In this document: positions 1 through 5,474 of the stretch, one piece after another
How positions within the stretch are numbered: position 1 is the first letter of the stretch
How the letters are laid out: every line of letters begins with the position of its first letter
Origin: Commensalibacter sp963921845
GTDB taxonomy: Bacteria; Pseudomonadota; Alphaproteobacteria; Acetobacterales; Acetobacteraceae
Length of the DNA: 5,474 nt
Direction: 5' to 3'
Assembly (NCBI RefSeq): GCF_963921845.1
Contig: NZ_CAWUGZ010000132.1
Span: 1 to 5,474 of the forward strand
Made by a program: the position numbers and the translations under genes
The notes under the pieces: generated by a model
What the model saw: the letters and a program-made list of their open reading frames with translations, nothing else
Told to the model about the DNA's origin: nothing
The model's database searches: none

Positions 1-51
1 CAAGGGAAAATGAAAAATTCCATAAAATTTTTAATTTCAAGGTTATCTATT

Positions 52-1191
52 ATGACGGACAGAAAAAACATTTTGGGCATAGGAATTATAGGTAGTGGCT
101 TTATGGGCAAAGCCCATGCATGGGCTTTCGGGTGCGTTGCGCACTACTTCTCTTTACAACACACACCGGTTTTAAAACTCCTGGCAGATATCCCCTTTGA
201 AAAAGCTCAGCAAGCCGCTGAACAACTAGGATTCGAAAAAGCAACCAATGATTGGAAGGAACTTGTTCACTCGCCAGATGTTGATATCGTTTCTATTACT
301 ACTCCAAACAAATTGCATGCCGAAATGGCTTTAGAAGCCATAAAAGCTAAAAAAATAATCTATTGTGAAAAACCTTTAGCAACCAATCTTAGCGATGCTA
401 TACATATGACGCAAGCCGCTGAACAAGCGGGGATAATCACCATGGTTGGATTTAACTATTTACGTAATCCAATGATGGTAACGGCCAAAGAGATTATACA
501 AAGCGGTGAAATTGGCGAAATTACAGGATATCGTGGAATACATTCTGAAGGGTTTATGGCAGATGCTGCCCCTTACAATTGGCGCTGTGAAAAAGACCAA
601 TTTGGAGGGGCATTAGGGGACATTGGCTCGCATGCTCTAGCCACAGCACGTTATTTACTAGGCGAGTTTGATGCCGTTTGTGGGAAGTTGGATACCCTCT
701 ATCCAACAAGAAATACTCCAGAAGGAGAAACAAAATCTGTTTTTACGGATGACCAAGTAAACGCACTTATTCATTTTGAAAACTACGATTTTACGGGTGT
801 CCTTACTTCTTCCTGGTTAGCAACAGGCTGGCAAATGCATCATGGATTCGAAATTTCTGGATCAAAGGGATCCCTTATCTTTGATCAAGCCCGCTTTAAT
901 GAACTTAAACTCTATAAAGCCAATCAAAATGCTAATCGAAGAGGGTTTACTACGCTTACTGCTGGGCCAGAACATGGAGAATACGGTGCATTTTGCCCAG
1001 CTCCCGGCCATCAACTAGGATTTAACGACCTCAAAACATTAGAAGTAAAAAAACTGTTAGAATGCGTATCGACGGGTCGGCAAACCGACGCAAATTTTAG
1101 AGATGCATTAACAATTGTTCGGATATCTGAGGCACTTTTAAAATCTTCTAACGAAAATCGCTGGGTAAAAATCAATGAAATTCCTTGCTAA
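52..1191 (+). CDS. Gfo/Idh/MocA-family NAD(P)-dependent oxidoreductase
   Basis: Predicted cytoplasmic dehydrogenase of 379 residues acting on a sugar, polyol or inositol-like substrate with a nicotinamide cofactor. Seen in the sequence: an amino-terminal Rossmann fold with the glycine motif G14-S-G16-F-M-G19, then the family motif C-E106-K107-P108-L with the catalytic lysine, then G-D190-I-G-S-H194. This matches the Lys/Asp/His triad known from inositol dehydrogenase. Length is normal for the family and the frame ends with two consecutive TAA codons. Start choice: an in-frame ATG at 10 would add 14 residues, but its AAGGG lies only 3 nt away. The ATG at 52 has AAGG at 39-42 with 9 nt spacing and puts the Rossmann motif at the usual distance from the amino terminus, so 52 is preferred. 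The true substrate is not identifiable. The nearby polyol dehydrogenase and permease suggest carbohydrate metabolism, but the intervening minus-strand gene means they are not one operon. Confidence 0.9.
   Translation: MTDRKNILGIGIIGSGFMGKAHAWAFGCVAHYFSLQHTPVLKLLADIPFEKAQQAAEQLGFEKATNDWKELVHSPDVDIVSITTPNKLHAEMALEAIKAKKIIYCEKPLATNLSDAIHMTQAAEQAGIITMVGFNYLRNPMMVTAKEIIQSGEIGEITGYRGIHSEGFMADAAPYNWRCEKDQFGGALGDIGSHALATARYLLGEFDAVCGKLDTLYPTRNTPEGETKSVFTDDQVNALIHFENYDFTGVLTSSWLATGWQMHHGFEISGSKGSLIFDQARFNELKLYKANQNANRRGFTTLTAGPEHGEYGAFCPAPGHQLGFNDLKTLEVKKLLECVSTGRQTDANFRDALTIVRISEALLKSSNENRWVKINEIPC
109..128. repeat. Perfect 20-bp palindrome inside the oxidoreductase gene
   Basis: AAAGCCCATG is followed immediately by its exact reverse complement. 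ATGGGC also occurs just upstream at 103-108, so ATGGGC, GCCCAT and ATGGGC alternate and could pair in two ways. A second short hairpin, GTGCG-TTG-CGCAC, follows at 132-144. The DNA encodes the conserved G-K-A-H-A-W-A stretch after the Rossmann motif, so protein constraint explains part of it. Any role in mRNA folding or protein binding is inference. Confidence 0.8.
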
Positions 1192-1205
1192 TAAATTAAT
1201 ATAAA

Positions 1206-1243
1206 GGATTACTTTATCGTAATTTTATAGTAATCCATTTTTT
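1206..1243 (+). terminator. Intrinsic terminator after the oxidoreductase gene
   Basis: GGATTACT (1206-1213) pairs perfectly with AGTAATCC (1229-1236). After one A comes a run of six T (1238-1243). The stem begins 14 nt after the stop codon of the plus-strand gene and lies in the 57-nt gap between two convergent genes. The stem is only 8 bp and AT-rich with a 15-nt loop, so efficiency may be moderate. On the minus strand the tract after the stem is A/T-mixed and gives only a weak reverse terminator. Confidence 0.75.
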
Positions 1244-1248
1244 AAACT

Positions 1249-1908
1249 TTATATAAATGGCCATAATAATCCAGGAACAATATGCTCACACATATGGTTT
1301 CGAACAGAAACAGATACCGAAAGCATAACCCTTAAAAATTGATCCCTAATATCTCCACTGCTGGAACTTACCCATCCAGTAACTTCTTCTAAAGTAGTGT
1401 CATTTCCGAACACAAAAGGCAAAGATGGCTCAAGAATGGTGTTATCATCATACAAATATTCTAAAGCAATTTGTTCAAAACCTTTTGCTTCAAGACAATT
1501 GGCTTCAATTCCACCCCGCAAAGGGTTGGGTGGCAAAAAACAAGCATAATAATTAGCTTGCCTATACAGACGTGATAAGGTTATTTTTGCGTCTCTTGAT
1601 TTTGTAATTTTTAACATCAACCCATTATGATTAGGGACATAGTCTATAAATTTTAATCTTAAATTAGGATTATTTCTAGAACGTAAAGTAATAATATTAG
1701 GCGTTGAGGGATAGATGTATGCATCAACGATTCCAAGCCCAGAATGGATTCCATGCTCTTCAATAGCGTTGACTACCATTCCGTCTTCATCATGATACAA
1801 AGCAGTACCATGACACGTCTTTAACCTCATTACTCTTGGACTTTGTGCAGGATAGTGTCCTTTCCATTTTTTTATTATATCCAATAAACTTTTTTTTCTC
1901 AACTCCAA
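1249..1908 (-). CDS. Carboxy-terminal domain of the glycosyltransferase, out of frame with its catalytic part
   Basis: Open frame of up to 219 residues with no catalytic motif I recognise. It contains several strand-like stretches (residues about 30-110) and ends in a hydrophobic P-G-L-L-W-P-F-I tail; no signal peptide or membrane segment is evident. The extreme start is TTG at 1908, directly against the SD-like AAGGGGAG (1916-1909), which is too close. TTG at 1902 has better spacing, and the first ATG is at 1830. The lack of a convincing start, the 119-nt overlap with the upstream frame and the A8 tract at the join favour it being the displaced carboxy-terminal half of the glycosyltransferase rather than an independent gene. 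Acetobacterial glycosyltransferases of this type often carry extra carboxy-terminal sequence (recalled family knowledge, not checked). Independent translation from TTG 1902 cannot be excluded. Confidence 0.6.
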   Translation of the reverse strand: MELRKKSLLDIIKKWKGHYPAQSPRVMRLKTCHGTALYHDEDGMVVNAIEEHGIHSGLGIVDAYIYPSTPNIITLRSRNNPNLRLKFIDYVPNHNGLMLKITKSRDAKITLSRLYRQANYYACFLPPNPLRGGIEANCLEAKGFEQIALEYLYDDNTILEPSLPFVFGNDTTLEEVTGWVSSSSGDIRDQFLRVMLSVSVSVRNHMCEHIVPGLLWPFI

Positions 1909-2749
1909 CTCCCCTTATAAGATCAATTGCATCTTTGAATTGTTGCTCATAAATAGAGGCCATAATCTCATTTACTTTAGGCATCAACCTTAAAGGTTCT
2001 TTATCTTCAAGGTCTATTGTATTATAACCGCCCCAGCAACCTGACGTATCTGGTCTTACTTTAACCCTCTGAGTAAAATGTTCCATGCTTCGACAAATAT
2101 AATGCATAACAAAAGCATCTGACCAATCAACATCTTGACTCGAACCTATTCTAGTAACTTTTGTATTATTAGGTTTGAAATAACGGTTGGGATCTATATC
2201 CTCAATCCAATGAGGGGTAATATACTTTCCCGTATGATTTTCTGGTCTAAAAAAACTTTTTATCAACTCATTAGCACCAAAAGTAGGCAACGAATGCCTT
2301 AAAAACGATTCAACCACTGCTTTCTTAGGTCTTAAAACGGTATGACCATGCCCATAAATCCTCCAATTAAAAGCAACCGCATCTGCATCTTTGAATTGGT
2401 CTAAAAACTCTGGCAACGTATCAAAATGCTTCAAATAAAGATATTCATCCGCATCCAAAAAAGCAAGCCAGTCATAATATCCCTTACATAGCTCTACGGC
2501 TTTTAAAAAACTATCCCTCTGACGTAAGTAAAACCATGATTCTTGAATGGGATCTGTCCTAAATAAACGTATATCATAACATTTAGTAGCGGCTTGCAAA
2601 ATTTCCCAAGTCCCATCAGTAGAATGATCATCAAAAATAAATAACGTTTTAACGCCAAGTGCAAAATACCAGGATATCCATCCCGATATATCTGAAAATT
2701 CATTTCTAACAAACAAGGCCACAGCAACTGTTGGTAATGATTTCTCCAT
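1790..2749 (-). CDS. Family-2-like glycosyltransferase, catalytic domain
   Basis: Predicted GT-A-fold glycosyltransferase that transfers a sugar from a nucleotide donor, probably in cell-surface polysaccharide synthesis. Seen: the amino-terminal V-R-N-E motif (residues 14-17), D40-D41-H-S-T-D-G-T for nucleotide binding, the metal-binding D99-A-D101-E102 preceded by a hydrophobic strand, and H216 in H-Y-I-C-R. The pattern is closest to the Glyco_tranf_2_4/GT92-like group. There is no signal peptide or membrane helix, so it is likely cytosolic or membrane-associated. The ATG at 2749 is well supported by AGGA at 2761-2758, 8 nt upstream. The frame runs to 319 residues, but those after about 286 lie beyond an A8 tract and overlap a second frame, so the last 33 are probably not native. 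Acceptor and donor cannot be inferred. It is convergent with the oxidoreductase and divergent from the polyol dehydrogenase, with no visible functional link to either. Confidence 0.8.
   Translation of the reverse strand: MEKSLPTVAVALFVRNEFSDISGWISWYFALGVKTLFIFDDHSTDGTWEILQAATKCYDIRLFRTDPIQESWFYLRQRDSFLKAVELCKGYYDWLAFLDADEYLYLKHFDTLPEFLDQFKDADAVAFNWRIYGHGHTVLRPKKAVVESFLRHSLPTFGANELIKSFFRPENHTGKYITPHWIEDIDPNRYFKPNNTKVTRIGSSQDVDWSDAFVMHYICRSMEHFTQRVKVRPDTSGCWGGYNTIDLEDKEPLRLMPKVNEIMASIYEQQFKDAIDLIRGVGVEKKKFIGYNKKMERTLSCTKSKSNEVKDVSWYCFVS
1890..1897 (-). other. A8 homopolymer at the glycosyltransferase frame junction
   Basis: On the coding strand the gene reads GAG AAA AAA AAG across this tract, which contains the slippery heptamer A-AAA-AAG in frame. 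A -1 slip would reach a TAA after four codons and does not enter the downstream frame. Only a net +1 (loss of one A) or -2 change does. This fits replication or transcriptional slippage better than classical -1 ribosomal frameshifting. Confidence 0.6.
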
Positions 2750-2760
2750 TATTAATTTCC

Positions 2761-2799
2761 TAACTTAAAAGTCATAATTTTTGAAAATTTAACTTAAAA
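2761..2799. repeat. Direct repeat of TAACTTAAAA in the divergent intergenic region
   Basis: TAACTTAAAA occurs at 2761-2770 and again at 2790-2799, 29 bp start to start, close to three helical turns. It lies just upstream of the glycosyltransferase start. It could be a paired regulator site, but in such AT-rich DNA a chance match is quite possible. Confidence 0.4.
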
Positions 2800-2837
2800 T
2801 TAGTATCTGTATTACCCAAACTCATGCCTAAATTATC

Positions 2838-2846
2838 ATTATCGCA
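2838..2846 (-). promoter_or_regulatory. Candidate extended -10 promoter for the glycosyltransferase
   Basis: On the minus strand TGC-GATAAT matches the TGn extended -10 pattern with five of six bases of TATAAT. A second GATAAT follows at 2837-2832. No good -35 box is seen at 16-18 bp. The site would leave a leader of roughly 80 nt. AT-rich background makes this call weak. Confidence 0.25.
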
Positions 2847-2922
2847 ACTATTTCTAAATAATAATATTTTAATTCATACAGAATTCACAACAAAACAATT
2901 TTCAATAACAATTAGTTTACTT

Positions 2923-2931
2923 TGATATAAC
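2923..2931 (+). promoter_or_regulatory. Candidate extended -10 promoter for the polyol dehydrogenase/permease genes
   Basis: TGA-TATAAC fits an extended -10 element (TGn plus five of six bases of TATAAT). A poor -35-like TTCAAT lies at 2901-2906 with a long 19-bp spacer. Transcription would begin near 2938 and give a leader of about 45 nt. No riboswitch-like structure or clear operator dyad is seen between here and the start codon. The rest of the 234-bp intergenic region shows only AT-rich sequence. Confidence 0.35.
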
Positions 2932-2983
2932 CAACGCCAGTATTACTTTACACTTTATTTTAATCTGTTCTTGAGAGGCATTT

Positions 2984-4027
2984 ATGAGTAAAGCGGTTGT
3001 ATTAGAACATAAAGGAAAATTGAGCATCCGTGATATTGAACTTCCTAATCAAATGGGAGAGGACGATGTTCGCATAAAAATTCACACCGTAGGAATTTGC
3101 GGCAGTGATGTTCACTATTATACACATGGTAAAATTGGTCCTTTCGTCGTCACTCAACCTATGGTGCTGGGTCATGAAGCTTCAGGAATAGTTACAGAAG
3201 TGGGAGCAAACGTAAAACATCTCAAAAAGGGTGATCGCGTTTGTATGGAACCTGGTATTCCCAATCCCCATTCCAAAGCCACAAAATTAGGAATATATAA
3301 CGTAGATCCCGACGTCGTTTTTTGGGCTACTCCTCCTATTCATGGATGTTTGACCGAAAGCGTTGTCCATCCTGCTTCTTATACCTTTAAACTCCCAGAT
3401 AACGTCTCTTTTGCCGAAGGCGCCTTTGTGGAGCCACTGGCGATTGGTATCCAAGCATGCGTTAAAGCCAAATTTAAACCCGGCGATGTTTGTTTAGTCG
3501 CAGGTTGTGGACCTATCGGTATATTAACAGCCCTCTCTGCGCTTGCCTCTGGTGCCAGTAAAGTTTTTATTACCGATGTGGCGGCACCAAAGCTGGAAAT
3601 TGTCAAACAATACTCAGGTATTATCCCAATACATATTACGCAAGAGTCTATTATTGACACAATCCAAAAAGAATGTGGAGCCGATTGGGGCGTTGATGTC
3701 GCTTTTGAAGCTTCTGGACATCATTCCTCTTACGATACAATTTTAACCTGTATACGACCGGGGGGAACACTCGTGTTTTTGGGTTTACCTGTGGATAAAA
3801 TCGATTTTGATCTTGTTACTGCCCAAAGCAAAGAAATTACAATGGAAACTGTTTTCCGTTACGCCAACGTCTATGATCGTGCGGTTAATCTTATTGCTTC
3901 AGGTAAAATTAACTTACACCCTTTAATTTCTGGAACTTATCCTTTTTCTAGAAGCATAGAGGCCTTTGAAAGAGCAGCTTCTGCTCAACCCAACGACGTA
4001 AAGTTACAAATACAACTTATGGATTAA
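2984..4027 (+). CDS. Zinc-dependent NAD polyol dehydrogenase (xylitol/D-xylulose reductase type)
   Basis: Cytoplasmic medium-chain dehydrogenase of 347 residues, predicted to oxidise a polyol such as xylitol to the ketose (D-xylulose) with NAD. Seen: a GroES-like amino-terminal domain with catalytic zinc ligands C39 (G-I-C-G-S-D), H64-E65 (G-H-E-A-S-G) and E150 (V-E-P-L-A), then a Rossmann domain with G174-C-G176-P-I-G179 and D198 ending the second strand, which favours NAD over NADP. The blocks I-H-T-V-G-I-C-G-S-D-V-H-Y-Y and F-W-A-T-P-P-I-H-G-C-L resemble the xylitol dehydrogenases (xdh) of Gluconobacter and Morganella from memory. The four-cysteine structural zinc site expected around residues 91-110 is absent. 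The start is firm: GAGAGG at 2973-2978 lies 5 nt before the ATG. It lies 76 nt upstream of a polyol permease gene, supporting a polyol substrate. D-arabitol, ribitol or sorbitol remain possible. Confidence 0.9.
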   Translation: MSKAVVLEHKGKLSIRDIELPNQMGEDDVRIKIHTVGICGSDVHYYTHGKIGPFVVTQPMVLGHEASGIVTEVGANVKHLKKGDRVCMEPGIPNPHSKATKLGIYNVDPDVVFWATPPIHGCLTESVVHPASYTFKLPDNVSFAEGAFVEPLAIGIQACVKAKFKPGDVCLVAGCGPIGILTALSALASGASKVFITDVAAPKLEIVKQYSGIIPIHITQESIIDTIQKECGADWGVDVAFEASGHHSSYDTILTCIRPGGTLVFLGLPVDKIDFDLVTAQSKEITMETVFRYANVYDRAVNLIASGKINLHPLISGTYPFSRSIEAFERAASAQPNDVKLQIQLMD

Positions 4028-4046
4028 GTTTAACTTTACACGGTAT

Positions 4047-4076
4047 AAACAGCGTTTTAGTTCCAACGCTGTTTTT
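4047..4076 (+). terminator. Stem-loop terminator between the dehydrogenase and permease genes
   Basis: AAACAGCGTT (4047-4056) and AACGCTGTTT (4065-4074) form a perfect 10-bp stem with an 8-nt loop, and T4072-T4076 gives a five-T run. It begins 19 nt after the dehydrogenase stop codon. Only 27 nt remain before the permease start, too little for a separate promoter downstream of it, so it probably acts as a partial terminator that lowers permease expression relative to the dehydrogenase. Confidence 0.75.
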
Positions 4077-4103
4077 AGCACCCAAACTATGGAATAAATA
4101 TAA

Positions 4104-5405
4104 ATGATTACCCATTCATCGAAATCTCGTATGGTAATAGGTATGCCCGTTTCTCTGTTTTGGGGATATATTGCTGTAGGCCTCTTTATGACGGGAGACG
4201 GACTTGAACAAAATTTTCTTTCCCATTTTATTACCACCGATTTTGGTTTTCCCAAGGATAAATCCAGTCTTGTCTTTACGGCTTATGGCCTCACCGTAGC
4301 TATTTCCAGCTGGCTTTCGGGCGTTTTGGCTGAAACATTCGGTGCAAAAAAAATTATGATCGTTGGATCCCTTATGTGGATCATTTTACATATTGCCTTT
4401 ATGCAATTTGGTATTATTTCCCATAATTATCTTCCCATTTTATTCTTTTACGGCTTACGTGGTTTCGCCTATCCTCTTTTTTTCTACGGTTTCTTCTATT
4501 GGGTCGTCAAAGAAACGCCCGATAACCAACTTGCCTCTGCGGTAGGATGGATTTGGTCCATGTTTACCATTGGCTATGGTATTTTTGGCAATCTAATTCC
4601 CATTTATATGGTTAAACATTACGGTGCTGAATGCACGTTATGGCAATCTCTCCTATGGGCAGGCGCTGGCGCTGCTATTACGATTTTTCTTTTAAAAAAT
4701 AATGAAAGCAATACGCCAAATAAAAGGGTTCACTATACTTTTACTGAACGTTTAGGAACTATTACGCGTGATCTAACGCTTGTTTTTCGCAATAGGGATT
4801 TGGCCATTGCTCTTATAATAAGAGCCATTTGCAATTTTTCGTTGTTTGGTATTTTAACTGTTGTCTTACCCAATTTCTATCCTTCCTCCCATGGTGGACA
4901 TTTTACCATGGAACAATGGCAAATTATCAGCGTTTTTATTTATCCAATACAACCCTTTAGCAACGTGTTATGGGGTATGATTGGGGATCGAATTGGGTGG
5001 CTTAAACAAATGCGCTGGGCGGGTTTTGTTGGATGCGGCACAGCAACTATATTGTTGTACTATATACCTATTTGGTACCCAGGAAATATATATCCAAGCA
5101 TTTGTGGAATGCTCTTTTTTGCTTTGACCATTACCGCTTTCGTTCCCATGGGTGCTATTTTTCCTATGCTTGCTCCTGAGCATAAAGGTGCAGCCGTTTC
5201 CGTACAAAACTTAGGCGGAGGCTTAAGCAGTTTTGGTGGGCCTACTATTGTCTCCATCGTATACTTCCTTGGATTTGATGATTTTTTTGTTTTTATCACA
5301 TTCGGCTTTTTATACTATATAGCCGCCTTTTTGACCTATTTTATACGTTTAAAACAACCTGGAGTTGATTTTGAAATTGAACCAGAACTTTCTGTATGTG
5401 AATAA
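4104..5405 (+). CDS. MFS polyol permease, RbtT/DalT/CsbX-like
   Basis: Inner-membrane major facilitator superfamily symporter of 433 residues, predicted to import a pentitol such as ribitol, D-arabitol or xylitol. About twelve hydrophobic helices are visible, with a hydrophilic central loop at roughly residues 198-228. The MFS loop 2-3 motif is present as G73-V-L-A-E77-T-F-G80-A-K-K83, and its second-half counterpart as G-M-I-G-D-R-I-G-W (291-299). Family-like blocks are F-M-T-G-D-G-L-E (28-35), Y-G-L-R119-G-F-A-Y-P-L, and F-V-P-M-G-A-I-F-P-M-L-A-P-E-H-K-G-A-A (346-364), which closely follow Klebsiella RbtT from memory. The ATG at 4104 has only a weak GGA 10 nt upstream; an in-frame ATG at 4131 would remove nine residues and still leave the first helix intact. 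It probably shares the dehydrogenase promoter through read-through of the intervening terminator. The family call is firm; the substrate is inferred. Confidence 0.9.
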   Translation: MITHSSKSRMVIGMPVSLFWGYIAVGLFMTGDGLEQNFLSHFITTDFGFPKDKSSLVFTAYGLTVAISSWLSGVLAETFGAKKIMIVGSLMWIILHIAFMQFGIISHNYLPILFFYGLRGFAYPLFFYGFFYWVVKETPDNQLASAVGWIWSMFTIGYGIFGNLIPIYMVKHYGAECTLWQSLLWAGAGAAITIFLLKNNESNTPNKRVHYTFTERLGTITRDLTLVFRNRDLAIALIIRAICNFSLFGILTVVLPNFYPSSHGGHFTMEQWQIISVFIYPIQPFSNVLWGMIGDRIGWLKQMRWAGFVGCGTATILLYYIPIWYPGNIYPSICGMLFFALTITAFVPMGAIFPMLAPEHKGAAVSVQNLGGGLSSFGGPTIVSIVYFLGFDDFFVFITFGFLYYIAAFLTYFIRLKQPGVDFEIEPELSVCE

Positions 5406-5431
5406 AATATAACACTTATGCAGTTAAATTA

Positions 5432-5467
5432 ATAATTACAAACTCATTAAATTAAGTTTGTAATTAT
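5432..5467. repeat. Perfect 13-bp inverted repeat after the permease gene, possible terminator
   Basis: ATAATTACAAACT (5432-5444) and its exact reverse complement (5455-5467) flank a 10-nt loop, 26 nt downstream of the permease stop codon. The position suits a transcription terminator, but the stem is very AT-rich and no T run follows within the window (ATCTACACC). It may instead be an operator for a gene beyond the edge, or a bidirectional terminator. Confidence 0.55.
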
Positions 5468-5474
5468 CTACACC

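Larger units (their letters stand above)
1249..2749 (-). pseudogene. Two-domain glycosyltransferase gene interrupted by a frameshift (combined reading)
   Basis: Combined interpretation of the two overlapping minus-strand frames described separately. The upstream frame carries a complete glycosyltransferase catalytic domain. The downstream frame begins without a good start codon of its own and overlaps the first by 119 nt. Removing one A from the A8 tract at 1890-1897 joins residue 286 of the first frame to the second and gives an uninterrupted protein of about 499 residues. The join must fall between the first frame's stop at 1790 and the second frame's upstream stop (TAA at 1917-1915). An A7 tract at 1867-1873 is the alternative site. 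Possible causes are a true inactivating insertion, phase variation, transcriptional slippage on the A tract, or a homopolymer sequencing error. The sequence alone cannot separate these. Confidence 0.6.

Noticed and set aside
10..51. Amino-terminal extension of the oxidoreductase from ATG 10, possibly a signal sequence
   Set aside because: The 14 added residues are too few and not shaped like a signal peptide, the AAGGG lies only 3 nt from that ATG, and the Rossmann fold begins normally from ATG 52. An upstream start cannot be fully excluded, because only nine bases precede ATG 10.
1889..1897. Programmed -1 ribosomal frameshift at A-AAA-AAG as in dnaX
   Set aside because: The -1 frame meets TAA after four codons and does not connect to the downstream domain, so it would only make a slightly shorter truncated product.
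2503..2727. Minus-strand frame of 74 codons inside the glycosyltransferase gene
   Set aside because: It is an alternative frame of the region encoding the nucleotide-binding and D-x-D motifs, and it has no support of its own.
2750..2983. Riboswitch, small RNA gene or attachment site in the largest intergenic region
   Set aside because: No extended stem structure, conserved motif or tRNA-like sequence could be seen; the region is simply AT-rich with weak promoter-like boxes.
3379..3660. Minus-strand open frame opposite the polyol dehydrogenase
   Set aside because: It lies wholly antisense to a strongly supported gene, shows no recognisable motif, and is explained by codon bias of the sense gene.
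4004..4255. Minus-strand open frame across the dehydrogenase-permease gap
   Set aside because: It runs antisense through the terminator stem and both gene ends and has no recognisable domain; treated as a chance frame.
4968..5299. Two overlapping minus-strand open frames opposite the permease gene
   Set aside because: Both are antisense to conserved membrane-helix coding sequence and overlap each other, which is typical of shadow frames.

Overview
The window is AT-rich, tightly packed bacterial DNA with five long reading frames, two of which are probably one broken gene. Protein resemblances recalled from memory point to a low-GC member of the Acetobacteraceae, of the Commensalibacter type: a xylitol-dehydrogenase-like enzyme of the Gluconobacter/Morganella kind, an RbtT/DalT-like polyol permease, and a glycosyltransferase of a sort common in acetic acid bacteria. 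This placement is inference, because no search could be run.

Layout: (1) 52-1191, plus strand, is a Gfo/Idh/MocA-family NAD(P)-dependent sugar or polyol oxidoreductase, followed by a good intrinsic terminator. (2) 1249-2749, minus strand, is a family-2-like glycosyltransferase locus converging on gene 1. It reads as two overlapping frames, a catalytic domain (1790-2749) and a carboxy-terminal domain (1249-1908). They can be joined into one protein of about 499 residues by removing one base at an A8 tract, so this is most simply a frameshifted or slippage-controlled gene. (3) 2750-2983 is a 234-bp AT-rich divergent intergenic region with a 10-bp direct repeat and weak candidate promoters. (4) 2984-4027, plus strand, is a zinc-dependent NAD polyol (xylitol/D-xylulose-type) dehydrogenase. 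(5) 4104-5405, plus strand, is a 12-helix MFS polyol permease. A stem-loop terminator lies between (4) and (5), and a perfect 13-bp inverted repeat follows (5).

Working together: the permease would import a pentitol or hexitol and the dehydrogenase would oxidise it with NAD to a ketose, giving a compact two-gene polyol-use module. The Gfo/Idh/MocA enzyme may belong to the same carbohydrate theme, but it is separated by the glycosyltransferase and its substrate cannot be read from the sequence. The glycosyltransferase probably serves a cell-surface polysaccharide and looks functionally unrelated.

I see no RNA gene, insertion sequence, CRISPR array or clear novel system. The observations most worth a second look are the A8-tract frameshift in the glycosyltransferase, the terminator inside the polyol module, and a perfect 20-bp palindrome near the start of the first gene.
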